Source: an uncultured Lachnospiraceae bacterium | GTDB lineage: Bacteria > Bacillota > Clostridia > Lachnospirales > Lachnospiraceae | Reading direction: 5' to 3' | DNA: 64,000 nucleotides | Assembly: GCA_934432885.1 (NCBI GenBank) | Contig: CAKRYY010000001.1 | Location: forward strand, 1 to 64,000 | In this document: piece by piece, positions 53,484-62,159 of the stretch | How the letters are laid out: every line of letters begins with the position of its first letter | Position numbering within the stretch: the stretch's first letter is position 1 | Made by a program: the position numbers and the translations under genes | Notes under the pieces: generated by a model | What the model was told of the DNA's origin: nothing | Databases searched by the model: none | What the model saw: the letters and a program-made list of their open reading frames with translations, nothing else

Positions 53484-53861
53484 ATGATAATTGAACTGGA
53501 TTTTAACAGTGACGAGGCGTTGTATATACAGCTGCGCAATCAGATTATTCTTGGAATCGCAACGACCAGATTTAAAGAGGGCGATGCGCTTCCGTCTGTG
53601 CGGCAGCTCGCTGATGAGGTGGGCATCAATATGCACACGGTAAATAAGGCGTATACAGTTTTAAAGCAGGAGGGATACGTCAAGGTAGACAGACGCAAGG
53701 GTGCGGTCATAGCGGTAGATATTGACCGGATGCGTGCACTTGCGGAAATGAGAAAAGAGCTCCGGGTTATCCTGGCAAAGGGAAGCTGTAAGAATATTTC
53801 CCGTCAGGAGGTACATGCTCTTATTGATGAAATCTATGAAGATTATGGAGGACTGGAATAA
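53484..53861 (+). CDS. GntR-family (YtrA-type) transcriptional regulator
   Basis: ATG 53484 follows AGGTGGTGG. The 125-residue protein has the GntR winged helix-turn-helix (FKEGDALPSVRQLADEVGINMHTVNKAYTVLKQEGYVKV) and only a short C-terminal helix pair, as in the YtrA subfamily, with no ligand-binding domain. The stop overlaps the clpC start by one base. It probably represses its own promoter through the palindrome at 53450-53472 and so controls the protease chaperone. Confidence 0.92.
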   Translation: MIIELDFNSDEALYIQLRNQIILGIATTRFKEGDALPSVRQLADEVGINMHTVNKAYTVLKQEGYVKVDRRKGAVIAVDIDRMRALAEMRKELRVILAKGSCKNISRQEVHALIDEIYEDYGGLE

Positions 53862-56314
53862 TGCTGCAATATACGAAGAAAGCGGAACACGCTCTTTCTC
53901 TGGCAAAACAGACAGCAAAGCAGCTAAAACAGAATTATATCGGAACGGAGCATATTCTGCTGGGGCTTCTGAAGGAGGATTCGGGGGTCGCAGCCAGGGT
54001 ATTACAGGATAACGGTGTAGAAGAAGATAAAATCATGTCGATGATTTATGACCTGATTGCACCCGGAAATTTCATTCCGGTAAAGGAACGGGACGGTTAT
54101 ACACCAAGGGCAGAGATTATCTTAAGCGAAGCGGTAAAACAGGCACAGCGTTTTCATGCGGGCGCGATTGGAACGGAGCACATTCTGCTTGCGCTTCTTA
54201 AAGAAGGAGAAAATGTTGCGGTAAAGCTTTTGAATACACTTGGACTGCAGATTCAGAAGCTGTATGTGGATACCCTGCTTGCAATCGGGCAGGACGGCAA
54301 TCTTTATAAAGATGATTTGGGTTATAAAAGCAAAAGAAGGAGAGAACACGGCGGTATTACGGAAACGTTGAATCAGTACAGCCGTGATCTGACGATGCTT
54401 GCGAAGGAAGGCAAGCTGGACCCGATTATTGGCAGAGAAAAGGAAATTCAGCGGGTTATCCAGATATTAAGCCGTCGGACGAAAAATAATCCCTGCCTGA
54501 TAGGTGAGCCTGGCGTTGGCAAAACAGCGATTGTGGAAGGCCTTGCAATCAATATTGCAGCGGGCGAGGTACCGGATACCATTAAGGAAAAGAGAGTTGT
54601 CACGCTGGATTTATCAGGAATGGTGGCAGGCAGTAAGTACAGGGGCGAGTTTGAGGAAAGAATTAAAAAGGTTGTCCGTGAAGTCACGGAAAATGGCAAT
54701 ATCATTCTGTTTTTGGATGAGCTGCATACCATTATCGGTGCAGGCGGCGCGGAGGGGGCAATCGATGCCTCCAATATTTTAAAGCCGTCGCTGGCAAGAG
54801 GAGAAATCCAGTTAATCGGGGCGACTACGATTACAGAATATCGGAAATATATTGAAAAGGACGCGGCGCTTGAGAGAAGATTCCAGCCGGTTATGGTGGA
54901 GGAGCCTTCTTTGGAGGAAAGCATCCGCATCTTAAATGGCATCCGCAAAAAGTATGAGGATCATCATGGCGTAGAGATTACGGATGCGGCGATTGAGGCG
55001 GCAGTCCGCCTGTCAGCGCGTTATATCAACGACAGAAATCTGCCGGATAAGGCGATTGACCTGATAGACGAGGCAGCAGCGGCAATCCGTTTAAAGGATA
55101 TGCACATTCCTGAAAAATTCAAGGATATGCAGGCTGAGATCGTCAAGATGGATTTACAGATTGAACGTGCCATCAGAATCGAAGCTTACGAGCAGGCAAG
55201 AGAAATCCGCGATAAGCAGACAAAGCTGATTCACAAATATGAAAAATCCAGAGCTGGCTATGAGGAAAAGGCGGCGCAGAGAAAGCTGGCTGTCGGTGAA
55301 AATGAGATTGCTGAGGTCGTGTCCTCATGGACAAAGGTGCCGGTAACAAGACTGGCAGAGAAGGAAAGCGAAAAGCTGTTAAAGCTGGAACAGACGCTGC
55401 ATAAGAGAGTTATTGGACAGGATGAGGCAGTTTCGGCGGTTGCAAAGGCAATCAGGAGAGGAAGAGTGGGAATTCAGGACCCCAACAGACCGATTGGTTC
55501 CTTCCTGTTTTTAGGACCGACAGGTGTCGGTAAAACAGAGCTGAGCAAGGCTTTGGCGGAGACGATGTTTGGCTCGGAGGATGCGCTGATAAGAGTCGAT
55601 ATGTCCGAATATATGGAATCTCATTCGGTTTCTAAGATGATTGGTTCACCGCCAGGCTATGTGGGCTTTGACGATGGCGGTCAGCTCAGCGAAAAGGTAC
55701 GGAGAAATCCGTATTCCGTCGTTCTATTTGACGAGATAGAAAAGGCGCATCCGGATGTATTTAACGTTCTTTTGCAGGTACTGGATGATGGACATATTAC
55801 AGATTCCAAGGGCAGAAGGGTCAGCTTCAAAAATACGATTCTGATTATGACCTCCAATGCAGGTGCACAGCGTATTATGGAGCCGAAAAATCTTGGCTTT
55901 ACGACGGAAGCTTCTGAAAAGAAGGATTATGAGACGATGAAGGAAGGCGTTATGGAGGAGGTTAAGCGTATCTTCAAGCCGGAATTTATCAACCGAATTG
56001 ATGAGATTATGGTATTCCACCCACTGAACAAGGCGGATATGAAGGAAATCGTATCTTTGCTTGCAAGGACGCTCTCTGCAAGATGTCAGGAGCAGATGGA
56101 TGTAAAGCTGACCATAACGCCGGCATTGAAGGAGTACCTTGTTGAGAAGTACGCAGATAAAAAGATGGGCGCAAGACCGATGAAGCGGGCAATTCAGACG
56201 GTGGTTGAGGATGCTCTTGCAGAGGAGATTCTTCAGAAAAAGATTGTGCCGGGTGACGACGTATCGGCAGGCTGGAAGCGTCAGCAGGTCGTATTTACCG
56301 TAAAAAACAAATGA
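53861..56314 (+). CDS. clpC: ClpC-type AAA+ protease chaperone
   Basis: This 817-residue HSP100 protein unfolds substrates for ClpP. It has two N-terminal Clp repeats ([26 protein letters not shown]), AAA1 with GEPGVGKTA, a middle UVR-like coiled segment ([21 protein letters not shown]) that marks ClpC rather than ClpB, and AAA2 with GPTGVGKTE and the VIGQDEAV start. It is preceded by a GntR regulator rather than the usual ctsR-mcsA-mcsB set. The product is otherwise normal. Confidence 0.95.
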   Translation: MLQYTKKAEHALSLAKQTAKQLKQNYIGTEHILLGLLKEDSGVAARVLQDNGVEEDKIMSMIYDLIAPGNFIPVKERDGYTPRAEIILSEAVKQAQRFHAGAIGTEHILLALLKEGENVAVKLLNTLGLQIQKLYVDTLLAIGQDGNLYKDDLGYKSKRRREHGGITETLNQYSRDLTMLAKEGKLDPIIGREKEIQRVIQILSRRTKNNPCLIGEPGVGKTAIVEGLAINIAAGEVPDTIKEKRVVTLDLSGMVAGSKYRGEFEERIKKVVREVTENGNIILFLDELHTIIGAGGAEGAIDASNILKPSLARGEIQLIGATTITEYRKYIEKDAALERRFQPVMVEEPSLEESIRILNGIRKKYEDHHGVEITDAAIEAAVRLSARYINDRNLPDKAIDLIDEAAAAIRLKDMHIPEKFKDMQAEIVKMDLQIERAIRIEAYEQAREIRDKQTKLIHKYEKSRAGYEEKAAQRKLAVGENEIAEVVSSWTKVPVTRLAEKESEKLLKLEQTLHKRVIGQDEAVSAVAKAIRRGRVGIQDPNRPIGSFLFLGPTGVGKTELSKALAETMFGSEDALIRVDMSEYMESHSVSKMIGSPPGYVGFDDGGQLSEKVRRNPYSVVLFDEIEKAHPDVFNVLLQVLDDGHITDSKGRRVSFKNTILIMTSNAGAQRIMEPKNLGFTTEASEKKDYETMKEGVMEEVKRIFKPEFINRIDEIMVFHPLNKADMKEIVSLLARTLSARCQEQMDVKLTITPALKEYLVEKYADKKMGARPMKRAIQTVVEDALAEEILQKKIVPGDDVSAGWKRQQVVFTVKNK

Positions 56315-56353
56315 TTTTATAGAAAAACACAAAAGTACAGGAGGAAACAGAGC

Positions 56354-56764
56354 ATGGCAGCAGTAAAGGAATTGATTCGGACGGAGAGCGACGGAAGTTT
56401 GAGCTTCGGGAACCACATCCTGCGGGAGAAGGCAAAGAAGGAGGACTTCGAGCACGATGGAGATCTGTTCAAGGTAAAGACCTATGCTACGATGACAAAG
56501 CTGGAGAAAAACGGTATGTTCGTATACGAGTCCGTTCCGGGAACCAGCGTAACACATTTTGTAGAGGATGCAGACGGTGTATCCTTTCAGGTGGAGGGCG
56601 CAGAGGATGCGCAGCTCACAATCGGACTTGAGGATGAAACGGAATACGAGGTATTTATCAATGGCGAGAGCATTGGAAAGATGAGCACAAACCTCGGCGG
56701 AAAGCTGAATATCAGCGCAGAGCTTGCAGATGCAGGTGAAGTTACCGTTAAAATATGTAAATAA
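56354..56764 (+). CDS. Small beta-rich protein of unknown function
   Basis: The 136-residue protein has no signal peptide or membrane segment and is dominated by short beta strands ([53 protein letters not shown]). Similar proteins are annotated 'endosialidase' in clostridial genomes, but nothing here supports that activity. Conserved placement between clpC and radA suggests a cytoplasmic role. ACAGGAGG precedes ATG 56354. Confidence 0.75.
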   Translation: MAAVKELIRTESDGSLSFGNHILREKAKKEDFEHDGDLFKVKTYATMTKLEKNGMFVYESVPGTSVTHFVEDADGVSFQVEGAEDAQLTIGLEDETEYEVFINGESIGKMSTNLGGKLNISAELADAGEVTVKICK

Positions 56765-56778
56765 GAATCGGAGTAAGT

Positions 56779-58161
56779 ATGAAGAGTAAGACGGCAACCG
56801 TTTTTTACTGTCAGAGCTGCGGATATGAGTCTTCCAAATGGATGGGACAGTGTCCGGCGTGCAGACAGTGGAATACCTTTGTGGAAGAAGTGATAAAAAC
56901 TGCTTCAAAGGCAGCGGGCGGCAGTCAGAGGAAGGCTTCCAGAGAAAAAGGGGAGCCTTCTTCTTTGTCTGCGATTGACAGCGGCGAGGAGGAGCGGATC
57001 TGTACGCATATACGGGAGCTTGACAGGGTACTGGGTGGCGGTATCGTTCCGGGCTCTCTGGTTTTGGTAGGCGGAGACCCCGGAATAGGAAAATCAACGC
57101 TTCTTTTGCAGGTGTGCAGACATTTGTCAAATGATGGAAAAAAGGTGCTCTACATTTCCGGAGAAGAATCCCTGAAACAGATTAAGCTGCGTGCTCTGCG
57201 GATTGGCACGTTTACGGATAATCTGTTGCTTTTCTGTGAGACAAATCTTGAAGAAATTCAGGAGACGATAACGAGACAGAAGCCAGAAGCGGTTGTGATT
57301 GATTCCATTCAGACCATGTACCATGAGGCGGTGTCGGCGGCTCCCGGAAGCGTTTCGCAGGTCCGGGAGGCAACAGGCGTTTTGCTGCGGCTTGCAAAGG
57401 ATTTGAATATTCCGATTTTCATTGTCGGACATGTGACAAAAGAGGGAACGGTAGCGGGACCGAGGGTGCTTGAACACATGGTAGATACTGTCCTTTATTT
57501 TGAGGGCGACAGGCATGCCTCCTATCGGATACTTCGTGGCGTAAAAAACCGGTTTGGCTCGACAAATGAAATCGGTGTATTTGAAATGCGCCAGAATGGT
57601 CTGGAGGAAGTGGAAAACGCTTCAGAGTTTATGCTCAGCGGACGGCCGAAGGATGCGAGCGGCTCGGTGGTGGTCTGTTCTATGGAGGGAACAAGACCTA
57701 TCCTTCTGGAAATTCAGGCGCTGGTATGCAAAAGCAGCTTTGGAATACCAAAGCGGCAGGCGACAGGAACGGATTTTAACAGGGTCAATCTCCTGATGGC
57801 GGTACTGGAAAAAAGAGTTGGACTGCCTCTGTCAAATTGTGATGCGTATGTCAATATTGCGGGCGGTATCCGTATGATGGAGCCTGCAATTGATTTGGGA
57901 ATCGCACTGGCGGTAGTCTCCAGCTTCCAGAATAAGCCGATTGAAGAGAAAACGCTTGTATTTGGGGAGATTGGACTGAGCGGGGAGCTGCGTGCAGTCA
58001 GCATGGCGGAGCAGCGGGTTTTGGAGGCTGCAAAGCTGGGCTTTACGACCTGTATTCTGCCGCAGGCATCAAAAGAAAGCCTCGCGGGGCTTCGCAGTAT
58101 CCCAAAGGGAATTACCCTGAAGGGAGCAAACAGCGTACAGGAAGCAATTCGATTGTTGTAA
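56779..58161 (+). CDS. radA: DNA repair protein RadA
   Basis: RadA (Sms) is a RecA-like branch-migration protein. The 460-residue chain has the C4 zinc finger [18 protein letters not shown] (11-28), Walker [11 protein letters not shown], the RadA-specific KNRFGST motif and a C-terminal Lon-like domain ([31 protein letters not shown]). ATCGGAG precedes ATG 56779, 14 bases after the previous stop. Confidence 0.97.
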   Translation: MKSKTATVFYCQSCGYESSKWMGQCPACRQWNTFVEEVIKTASKAAGGSQRKASREKGEPSSLSAIDSGEEERICTHIRELDRVLGGGIVPGSLVLVGGDPGIGKSTLLLQVCRHLSNDGKKVLYISGEESLKQIKLRALRIGTFTDNLLLFCETNLEEIQETITRQKPEAVVIDSIQTMYHEAVSAAPGSVSQVREATGVLLRLAKDLNIPIFIVGHVTKEGTVAGPRVLEHMVDTVLYFEGDRHASYRILRGVKNRFGSTNEIGVFEMRQNGLEEVENASEFMLSGRPKDASGSVVVCSMEGTRPILLEIQALVCKSSFGIPKRQATGTDFNRVNLLMAVLEKRVGLPLSNCDAYVNIAGGIRMMEPAIDLGIALAVVSSFQNKPIEEKTLVFGEIGLSGELRAVSMAEQRVLEAAKLGFTTCILPQASKESLAGLRSIPKGITLKGANSVQEAIRLL

Positions 58162-58169
58162 AATTTTTC

Positions 58170-58198
58170 TTGCTAACTGCATTTGAATATGTTATAAT
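58170..58198 (+). promoter_or_regulatory. Promoter of tRNA-Trp
   Basis: TTGCTA (58170-58175) and TATAAT (58193-58198) have a 17-bp spacer, 33 bp before the tRNA. Confidence 0.75.
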
Positions 58199-58231
58199 CT
58201 TTTTTGGCGGCGGAAAGTCAGCCAAAAGAAT

Positions 58232-58302
58232 AGGGGAATAGTACAGCGGTAGTGCGGCGGTCTCCAAAACCGTTAACGGGGGTTCGATTCCCTCTTCCCC
58301 TG
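58232..58302 (+). tRNA. tRNA-Trp (anticodon CCA)
   Basis: The acceptor stem AGGGGAA pairs with TTCCCCT, discriminator G at 58302. The D arm, an anticodon stem GCGGT/ACCGT with loop CTCCAAA (anticodon CCA at 58264-58266) and a T arm with GGTTCGATTC fold normally. CCA is not encoded. Confidence 0.95.
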
Positions 58303-58305
58303 CTG

Positions 58306-58335
58306 AAAAATCCTTGTGAAAACAGGGATTTTTTT
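58306..58335 (+). terminator. Terminator after tRNA-Trp
   Basis: AAAATCCTTG and CAGGGATTTT pair around a short loop, followed by T residues to 58335. Confidence 0.85.
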
Positions 58336-58336
58336 A

Positions 58337-58370
58337 TTTCATAGGAAATTACTCTGAATTTCCTATGAAA
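58337..58370. repeat. Perfect 14-bp inverted repeat
   Basis: TTTCATAGGAAATT (58337-58350) and AATTTCCTATGAAA (58357-58370) are exact inverted copies around ACTCTG. ATAGGAAATT occurs again at 58463-58472, after repeat copy C, so copy C is flanked by this motif. Confidence 0.75.
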
Positions 58371-58381
58371 CAAAAATAAGA

Positions 58382-58457
58382 TGCGCAGCTCGCGGAAATG
58401 AATTTTGCCTTGCAGGCACCGCTCGCGCGCAGAGAGTTTGCAAGCAAACTCTTTTTT
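58382..58457. repeat. Dispersed hairpin element, copy C
   Basis: It starts TGCGCAGCTCGCGG, shares the core with copies A and B, and ends AGAGTTTGC/GCAAACTCT with TTTTTT. It is colinear with copy B over the full 75 bp. Confidence 0.88.
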
Positions 58458-58485
58458 ATGCAATAGGAAATTCCCGATTTATCTC

Positions 58486-58516
58486 TTGACTTTCACGCGA
58501 CGGAAAGCTTTATAGT
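58486..58516 (+). promoter_or_regulatory. MerR-type promoter with 19-bp spacer (autoregulatory)
   Basis: TTGACT (58486-58491) and TATAGT (58511-58516) are 19 bp apart, with the inverted repeat CTTTC/GAAAG (58490-58507) in the spacer. It drives the MerR gene just downstream. Confidence 0.8.
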
Positions 58517-58547
58517 GGTGATGTCAAAGGACAGGAGGTAAGCTTTC

Positions 58548-59390
58548 ATGATGACCATTAAGGAAATGTCAGAGGTATCAGGAGTCAGTGCACGGACGCT
58601 TAGATATTACGAAGAAATAGGATTATTCTCTCCAGCCGGAAGAAGTGAAGCTGGATACAGGCTTTATGATAAGAAAACACTGGAGGCACTCAGGCATATT
58701 CTTTATTTCCGGGAGATGGATATTCCGCTTAATACGATAAAAGAAATTATAAATAATCCTGCTCTTGACAAAAATTATATTTTGAAAATGCAGAAAAAGA
58801 TGCTGGAGGCAGAAAGAAATCGTCTTAATCAGCTGATTGACAGCATTGAAGCTGCATTGAAAGGAGCAGAGATGGACTTTACAGTTTTCACAAGAGAAGA
58901 ATCAGCAGAATTATTTGAGACAATGCTTGCGCATATACCCAGAGAAATGAGTGATGCCGCGATAAAAGAATTCGGCTCACTTAGGCAGTGGCGCGAGCAT
59001 TATCTTGCCGCAGTCAGTAAAGAAAAGGTACAGAGGCAGTATGCGAAAATTGTAGAATGGTATGGTGAAAAAGAGCCGTCTGATGACTGCGTAGCAAAAC
59101 CGTTCATCGAAAAAATCAGAGAAAGCTATCAGAACCGTATCGAAAAAATCTACGAAAGGCTGAATCAGAGACGTGGACTTGATGTGAATTCCTTTGAAAT
59201 TCGTGAACTGATTGGAGAATACGGTTTTGTGATAAAACAGTTATATCAATTAAAGGAAGAAAAAGGAATGATGTTAGGTCAGGCAGAATCCCTGATGGAA
59301 AAAAGGATGCAGGAGGCAATGGATGAAAAATACGGAGCTGGCTTTGCTGCTTTTCTTGCAGATGCAATAAAAGTATTTTATGAAGGATAA
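58548..59390 (+). CDS. MerR-family regulator with TipAS-like effector domain
   Basis: The 280-residue protein has a MerR helix-turn-helix (IKEMSEVSGVSARTLRYYEEIGLFSPAGRSEAGYRLYD), a dimer helix (about 85-110), and a C-terminal helical domain of about 150 residues resembling the TipAS/SkgA antibiotic-recognition fold. AGGAGG precedes ATG 58548. No target gene follows in the same direction; the promoter spacing indicates self-activation, as in tipA. Confidence 0.88.
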   Translation: MMTIKEMSEVSGVSARTLRYYEEIGLFSPAGRSEAGYRLYDKKTLEALRHILYFREMDIPLNTIKEIINNPALDKNYILKMQKKMLEAERNRLNQLIDSIEAALKGAEMDFTVFTREESAELFETMLAHIPREMSDAAIKEFGSLRQWREHYLAAVSKEKVQRQYAKIVEWYGEKEPSDDCVAKPFIEKIRESYQNRIEKIYERLNQRRGLDVNSFEIRELIGEYGFVIKQLYQLKEEKGMMLGQAESLMEKRMQEAMDEKYGAGFAAFLADAIKVFYEG

Positions 59391-59436
59391 GTTAAGTATC
59401 CAGCAGGGATTCTCCTGTACGCTGCCAGAGCAAGGG

Positions 59437-60204
59437 CTACAAGGTATTTTGTGAGCTGTCCAAGGAAAGGGCGCGCTCTTTGCGGAACTGAGAGGGCGAC
59501 ATGCCGTAATAATTTTTAAAGGCTTTGCTGAAATAGTTGTTGTCAGTATAGCCCAGCCTCTGTGAAATGCTCTGAATCTTGATTTCAGGATTTAAGAGCA
59601 GATCCTTTGCGCGCTGCATCCGCACTTCCTGTACATAGGTGTAGATGCCGCAGCCGTACCGGCTTTTAAAGAGCTTTGACAGATATTCTTTGGAAAAATA
59701 GTATTTGTCTGTAAACATGGAAATCTTGATATTGGTATTGTAATGCTGATCGATATATTCTTTGATGATTGCCGCCACTTCTTCCGGCGGCAGCATATCT
59801 GCCGCAACTTCTTCGGCAAAATCTTCTTCCGGGTTAATTTTCAGGACGGCTTTTTCAATCGCCGCATTTAATTCCTCTTTTACAATCGGTTTTAAAATAT
59901 AATCGCAGGCGCCGTAACGGATAGCGGAGTGTGCATATTCAAAATCATCGTAGCCGCTGACGACGATAAACTGCGTTCCGGGAAATTCTGCGGATGCTTT
60001 TTTCAGGTATTCTTTGCCGTCCATAATCGGCATCTGCATATCCACGAAGCACAGGTCCGGGCGCAGCTCCCGCATGGCAAGGAGTGCGTCTCTGCCATTG
60101 TTTGCTGCCTCTGGCGGCAGAATATGATAGTGGCTCCAGTCGGCAAGCTTTTGAATTGCAATCTGGACGGGTCTTTCATCATCTATAATGAGTGCTTTAT
60201 ACAT
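59437..60204 (-). CDS. Response regulator with AraC output domain (YesN-like)
   Basis: The 255-residue protein has a receiver domain (ALIIDDERPVQ; phosphoacceptor Asp in CFVDMQMPIMDG; Lys in ILKPI) and an AraC double helix-turn-helix (KISMFTDKYYFSKEYLSKLFK, IQSISQRLGYTDNNYFSKAFK). Its start overlaps the end of the sensor kinase gene by 8 bases. The pair probably controls the divergent alpha-galactosidase gene or a linked sugar operon beyond the window. Confidence 0.93.
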   Translation of the reverse strand: MYKALIIDDERPVQIAIQKLADWSHYHILPPEAANNGRDALLAMRELRPDLCFVDMQMPIMDGKEYLKKASAEFPGTQFIVVSGYDDFEYAHSAIRYGACDYILKPIVKEELNAAIEKAVLKINPEEDFAEEVAADMLPPEEVAAIIKEYIDQHYNTNIKISMFTDKYYFSKEYLSKLFKSRYGCGIYTYVQEVRMQRAKDLLLNPEIKIQSISQRLGYTDNNYFSKAFKNYYGMSPSQFRKERALSLDSSQNTL

Positions 60205-61972
60205 TAGGAACCTCCTTTGAAGCAGGCAGAATCATGGTAATGGCCGTATGGCTTCCATATTGGGTATGGATGCGAAGGTCTGCCTTATCGTGATAGAGCA
60301 GATGAAGTCTGCCGTACAGGTTTGCCAGACCGATATGATTTTTCTCGGTGGGCGTTTGCCCTGCAAAGGAAGCAAGAATGGCATCCAAATGCTCACTGCT
60401 GATGCCGCAGCCATTGTCCTTTACCGTAATCTGCAGGTAATCATCCACAATACAGCTTGTGATTTCGATGGCAATGGAATCGCGTTCCGGACCTATGCCA
60501 TGCAGGATGGAATTTTCCACAAGCGACTGTATGCTGATTTTTGGAATGATAAGCTCACTTGTCGTTGGAGCAATCTGGAAAGAAACCTGCAGCCGTTCCT
60601 CCATGCGGATTTTTTGCAGATGGATATAGTTTTCAACATATTTCATTTCCTGATAAAGAGGGACGCAGTCGCCGCCCTTTATGGTGTAACGAAGTCCGGA
60701 GGCAAGCGCGGTAATCATATCATAAATCTGCATCTGGTCGTTGATTAGAGCCTCTGTAGAGATTGCCTGCAGGGTATTGTAGAGGAAATGCGGATTTAAC
60801 TGCGCCTCCAGCGCCGTAATTCGCGCGGTCTTTTCGCCCAGCTCCGCTACATAAGTCTTTTTAATCAGATGGTCGATATGCTGCGTCATTTCATTAAAGC
60901 TCTGGGAAAGACGGGAAATCTCCAGACTGCCGTTAATGTCAACCGAGGAGGTGAAGTCACCGTTTCCAACGCTGATGAGCTTATTGGCGAGGATGGTAAG
61001 CGGCTTTGTCAAAAGCCGGATAAGCGCGGCAATCAATAAAAGCACTGCCAGCGAGATTAAAATGCCGTTCCACAGGATAGAGGAACGAATCTGTGCAATC
61101 TGACTGTCAATGGCGGATACCGGAAGGAAGGACATCAGCCGCATCTGATAAGCAGCGCCCTCTGCACAGGTAACGAGATAACGCTGGCCGCCCAAGGTGT
61201 AATAAAAGGACGTCTGGTCGGACAAAGCAAAAATTTCGCTGAGCGTATCATAAGAGGCATCTGCCAATGGCGTGCCGGGGTCTGCATGCAGCAAAAGTCC
61301 GTCGGCATTGAACAGACAGAGAAATTCGCCAAAATTTGTATGGTTTTTCAAAAGCCCTCTCCAATAGCTGTCATCCACTGCGACAGAGGCTAGCGCCTGC
61401 GGCTCCTTTGTACGGATACGCAGCAGAGAATGATAGTAGTGAAAAAGCTCATTTGGTTCATTTGCCGGAAGGATGGCATGAAAATAGGAATTGGACGTAC
61501 ATTCCTGATAATAGTCCGCATCGGTAACAGAACGCAAAAGAAAATTCTGTTTGCGGATGCCTTCTCTGGTGCGTGAATACATCCACTGATGGTTCATCAG
61601 ATAAAAGTCAAAACGCTCCAAATCGCTGCGTGAATAAAAATACGCCTTAATCTGGTTCCTTAAGTAGGTTTCTTCCTCGGGTAAAATGGGGGATTCCTTT
61701 TCGACGATTCTGGTAAAGGTATGGTCGTAGCAGCTTTGGATACAAAAGAGCGCAAGCTCCTGTACATAGGTTTCCAGATTCTGCATTTCCATAGACAAAA
61801 GCCTGCAGGAGGTATCGCGCTGTGTATTGGTAATGACCTGAAGATTTCTGCGGTATTCTGTGTAAATCAAATAAAATAACACCAGAAATGTAATCAGCGT
61901 GGTAAACAGCGCAAGCTGCATCCAGAGCGGAATATGATTCAAAATGGTTTTCAGTTTTTTCCGCAAAGTCAT
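60197..61972 (-). CDS. Sensor histidine kinase (YesM-like)
   Basis: ATG 61972 is preferred over a TTG at 62011 because GAAGGGAAAACG lies just upstream on the minus strand. The 591-residue protein has a membrane helix (about 15-37), an extracellular Cache-like domain, a second helix (about 285-305), HAMP (about 310-360), a His-kinase domain with LEAQLNPHFLYNTLQAIS carrying the phospho-His, and an ATPase domain with SIQSLVENSILHG and VKDNGCGIS. Kinases of this class sense sugars and glycans. Confidence 0.93.
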   Translation of the reverse strand: MTLRKKLKTILNHIPLWMQLALFTTLITFLVLFYLIYTEYRRNLQVITNTQRDTSCRLLSMEMQNLETYVQELALFCIQSCYDHTFTRIVEKESPILPEEETYLRNQIKAYFYSRSDLERFDFYLMNHQWMYSRTREGIRKQNFLLRSVTDADYYQECTSNSYFHAILPANEPNELFHYYHSLLRIRTKEPQALASVAVDDSYWRGLLKNHTNFGEFLCLFNADGLLLHADPGTPLADASYDTLSEIFALSDQTSFYYTLGGQRYLVTCAEGAAYQMRLMSFLPVSAIDSQIAQIRSSILWNGILISLAVLLLIAALIRLLTKPLTILANKLISVGNGDFTSSVDINGSLEISRLSQSFNEMTQHIDHLIKKTYVAELGEKTARITALEAQLNPHFLYNTLQAISTEALINDQMQIYDMITALASGLRYTIKGGDCVPLYQEMKYVENYIHLQKIRMEERLQVSFQIAPTTSELIIPKISIQSLVENSILHGIGPERDSIAIEITSCIVDDYLQITVKDNGCGISSEHLDAILASFAGQTPTEKNHIGLANLYGRLHLLYHDKADLRIHTQYGSHTAITMILPASKEVPNV

Positions 61973-62159
61973 CGTTTTCCCTTCCATCTTCTTTCTATTG
62001 AAAGTATACAATATTTACAGAAACGATTCAATTTCCAAAAGGGTGTTTGTACACTTTTTTACCATTAACAGTTTTCTTTTTTCTATTTTCTGTACAAAAT
62101 GTATGATTTAGAATGAAAAAGAAGCAGGGGAGTGAAAATGCGAAGAGGAGGAATGGGCT
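61973..62159. promoter_or_regulatory. Divergent control region of kinase and alpha-galactosidase genes
   Basis: The 187-bp AT-rich region contains GTACA repeats at 62049-62053 and 62092-62096, 43 bp apart. TATGAT at 62102-62107 is a possible -10 for the alpha-galactosidase with no good -35, which would suit activation by the response regulator. Confidence 0.35.

Noticed and set aside
55724..57130. Long open frame of 468 codons on the minus strand
   Set aside because: It spans clpC, the small beta-rich gene and radA, all clearly coding on the plus strand. The product is Leu/Cys/His-rich with no recognisable domain, typical of an antisense shadow.
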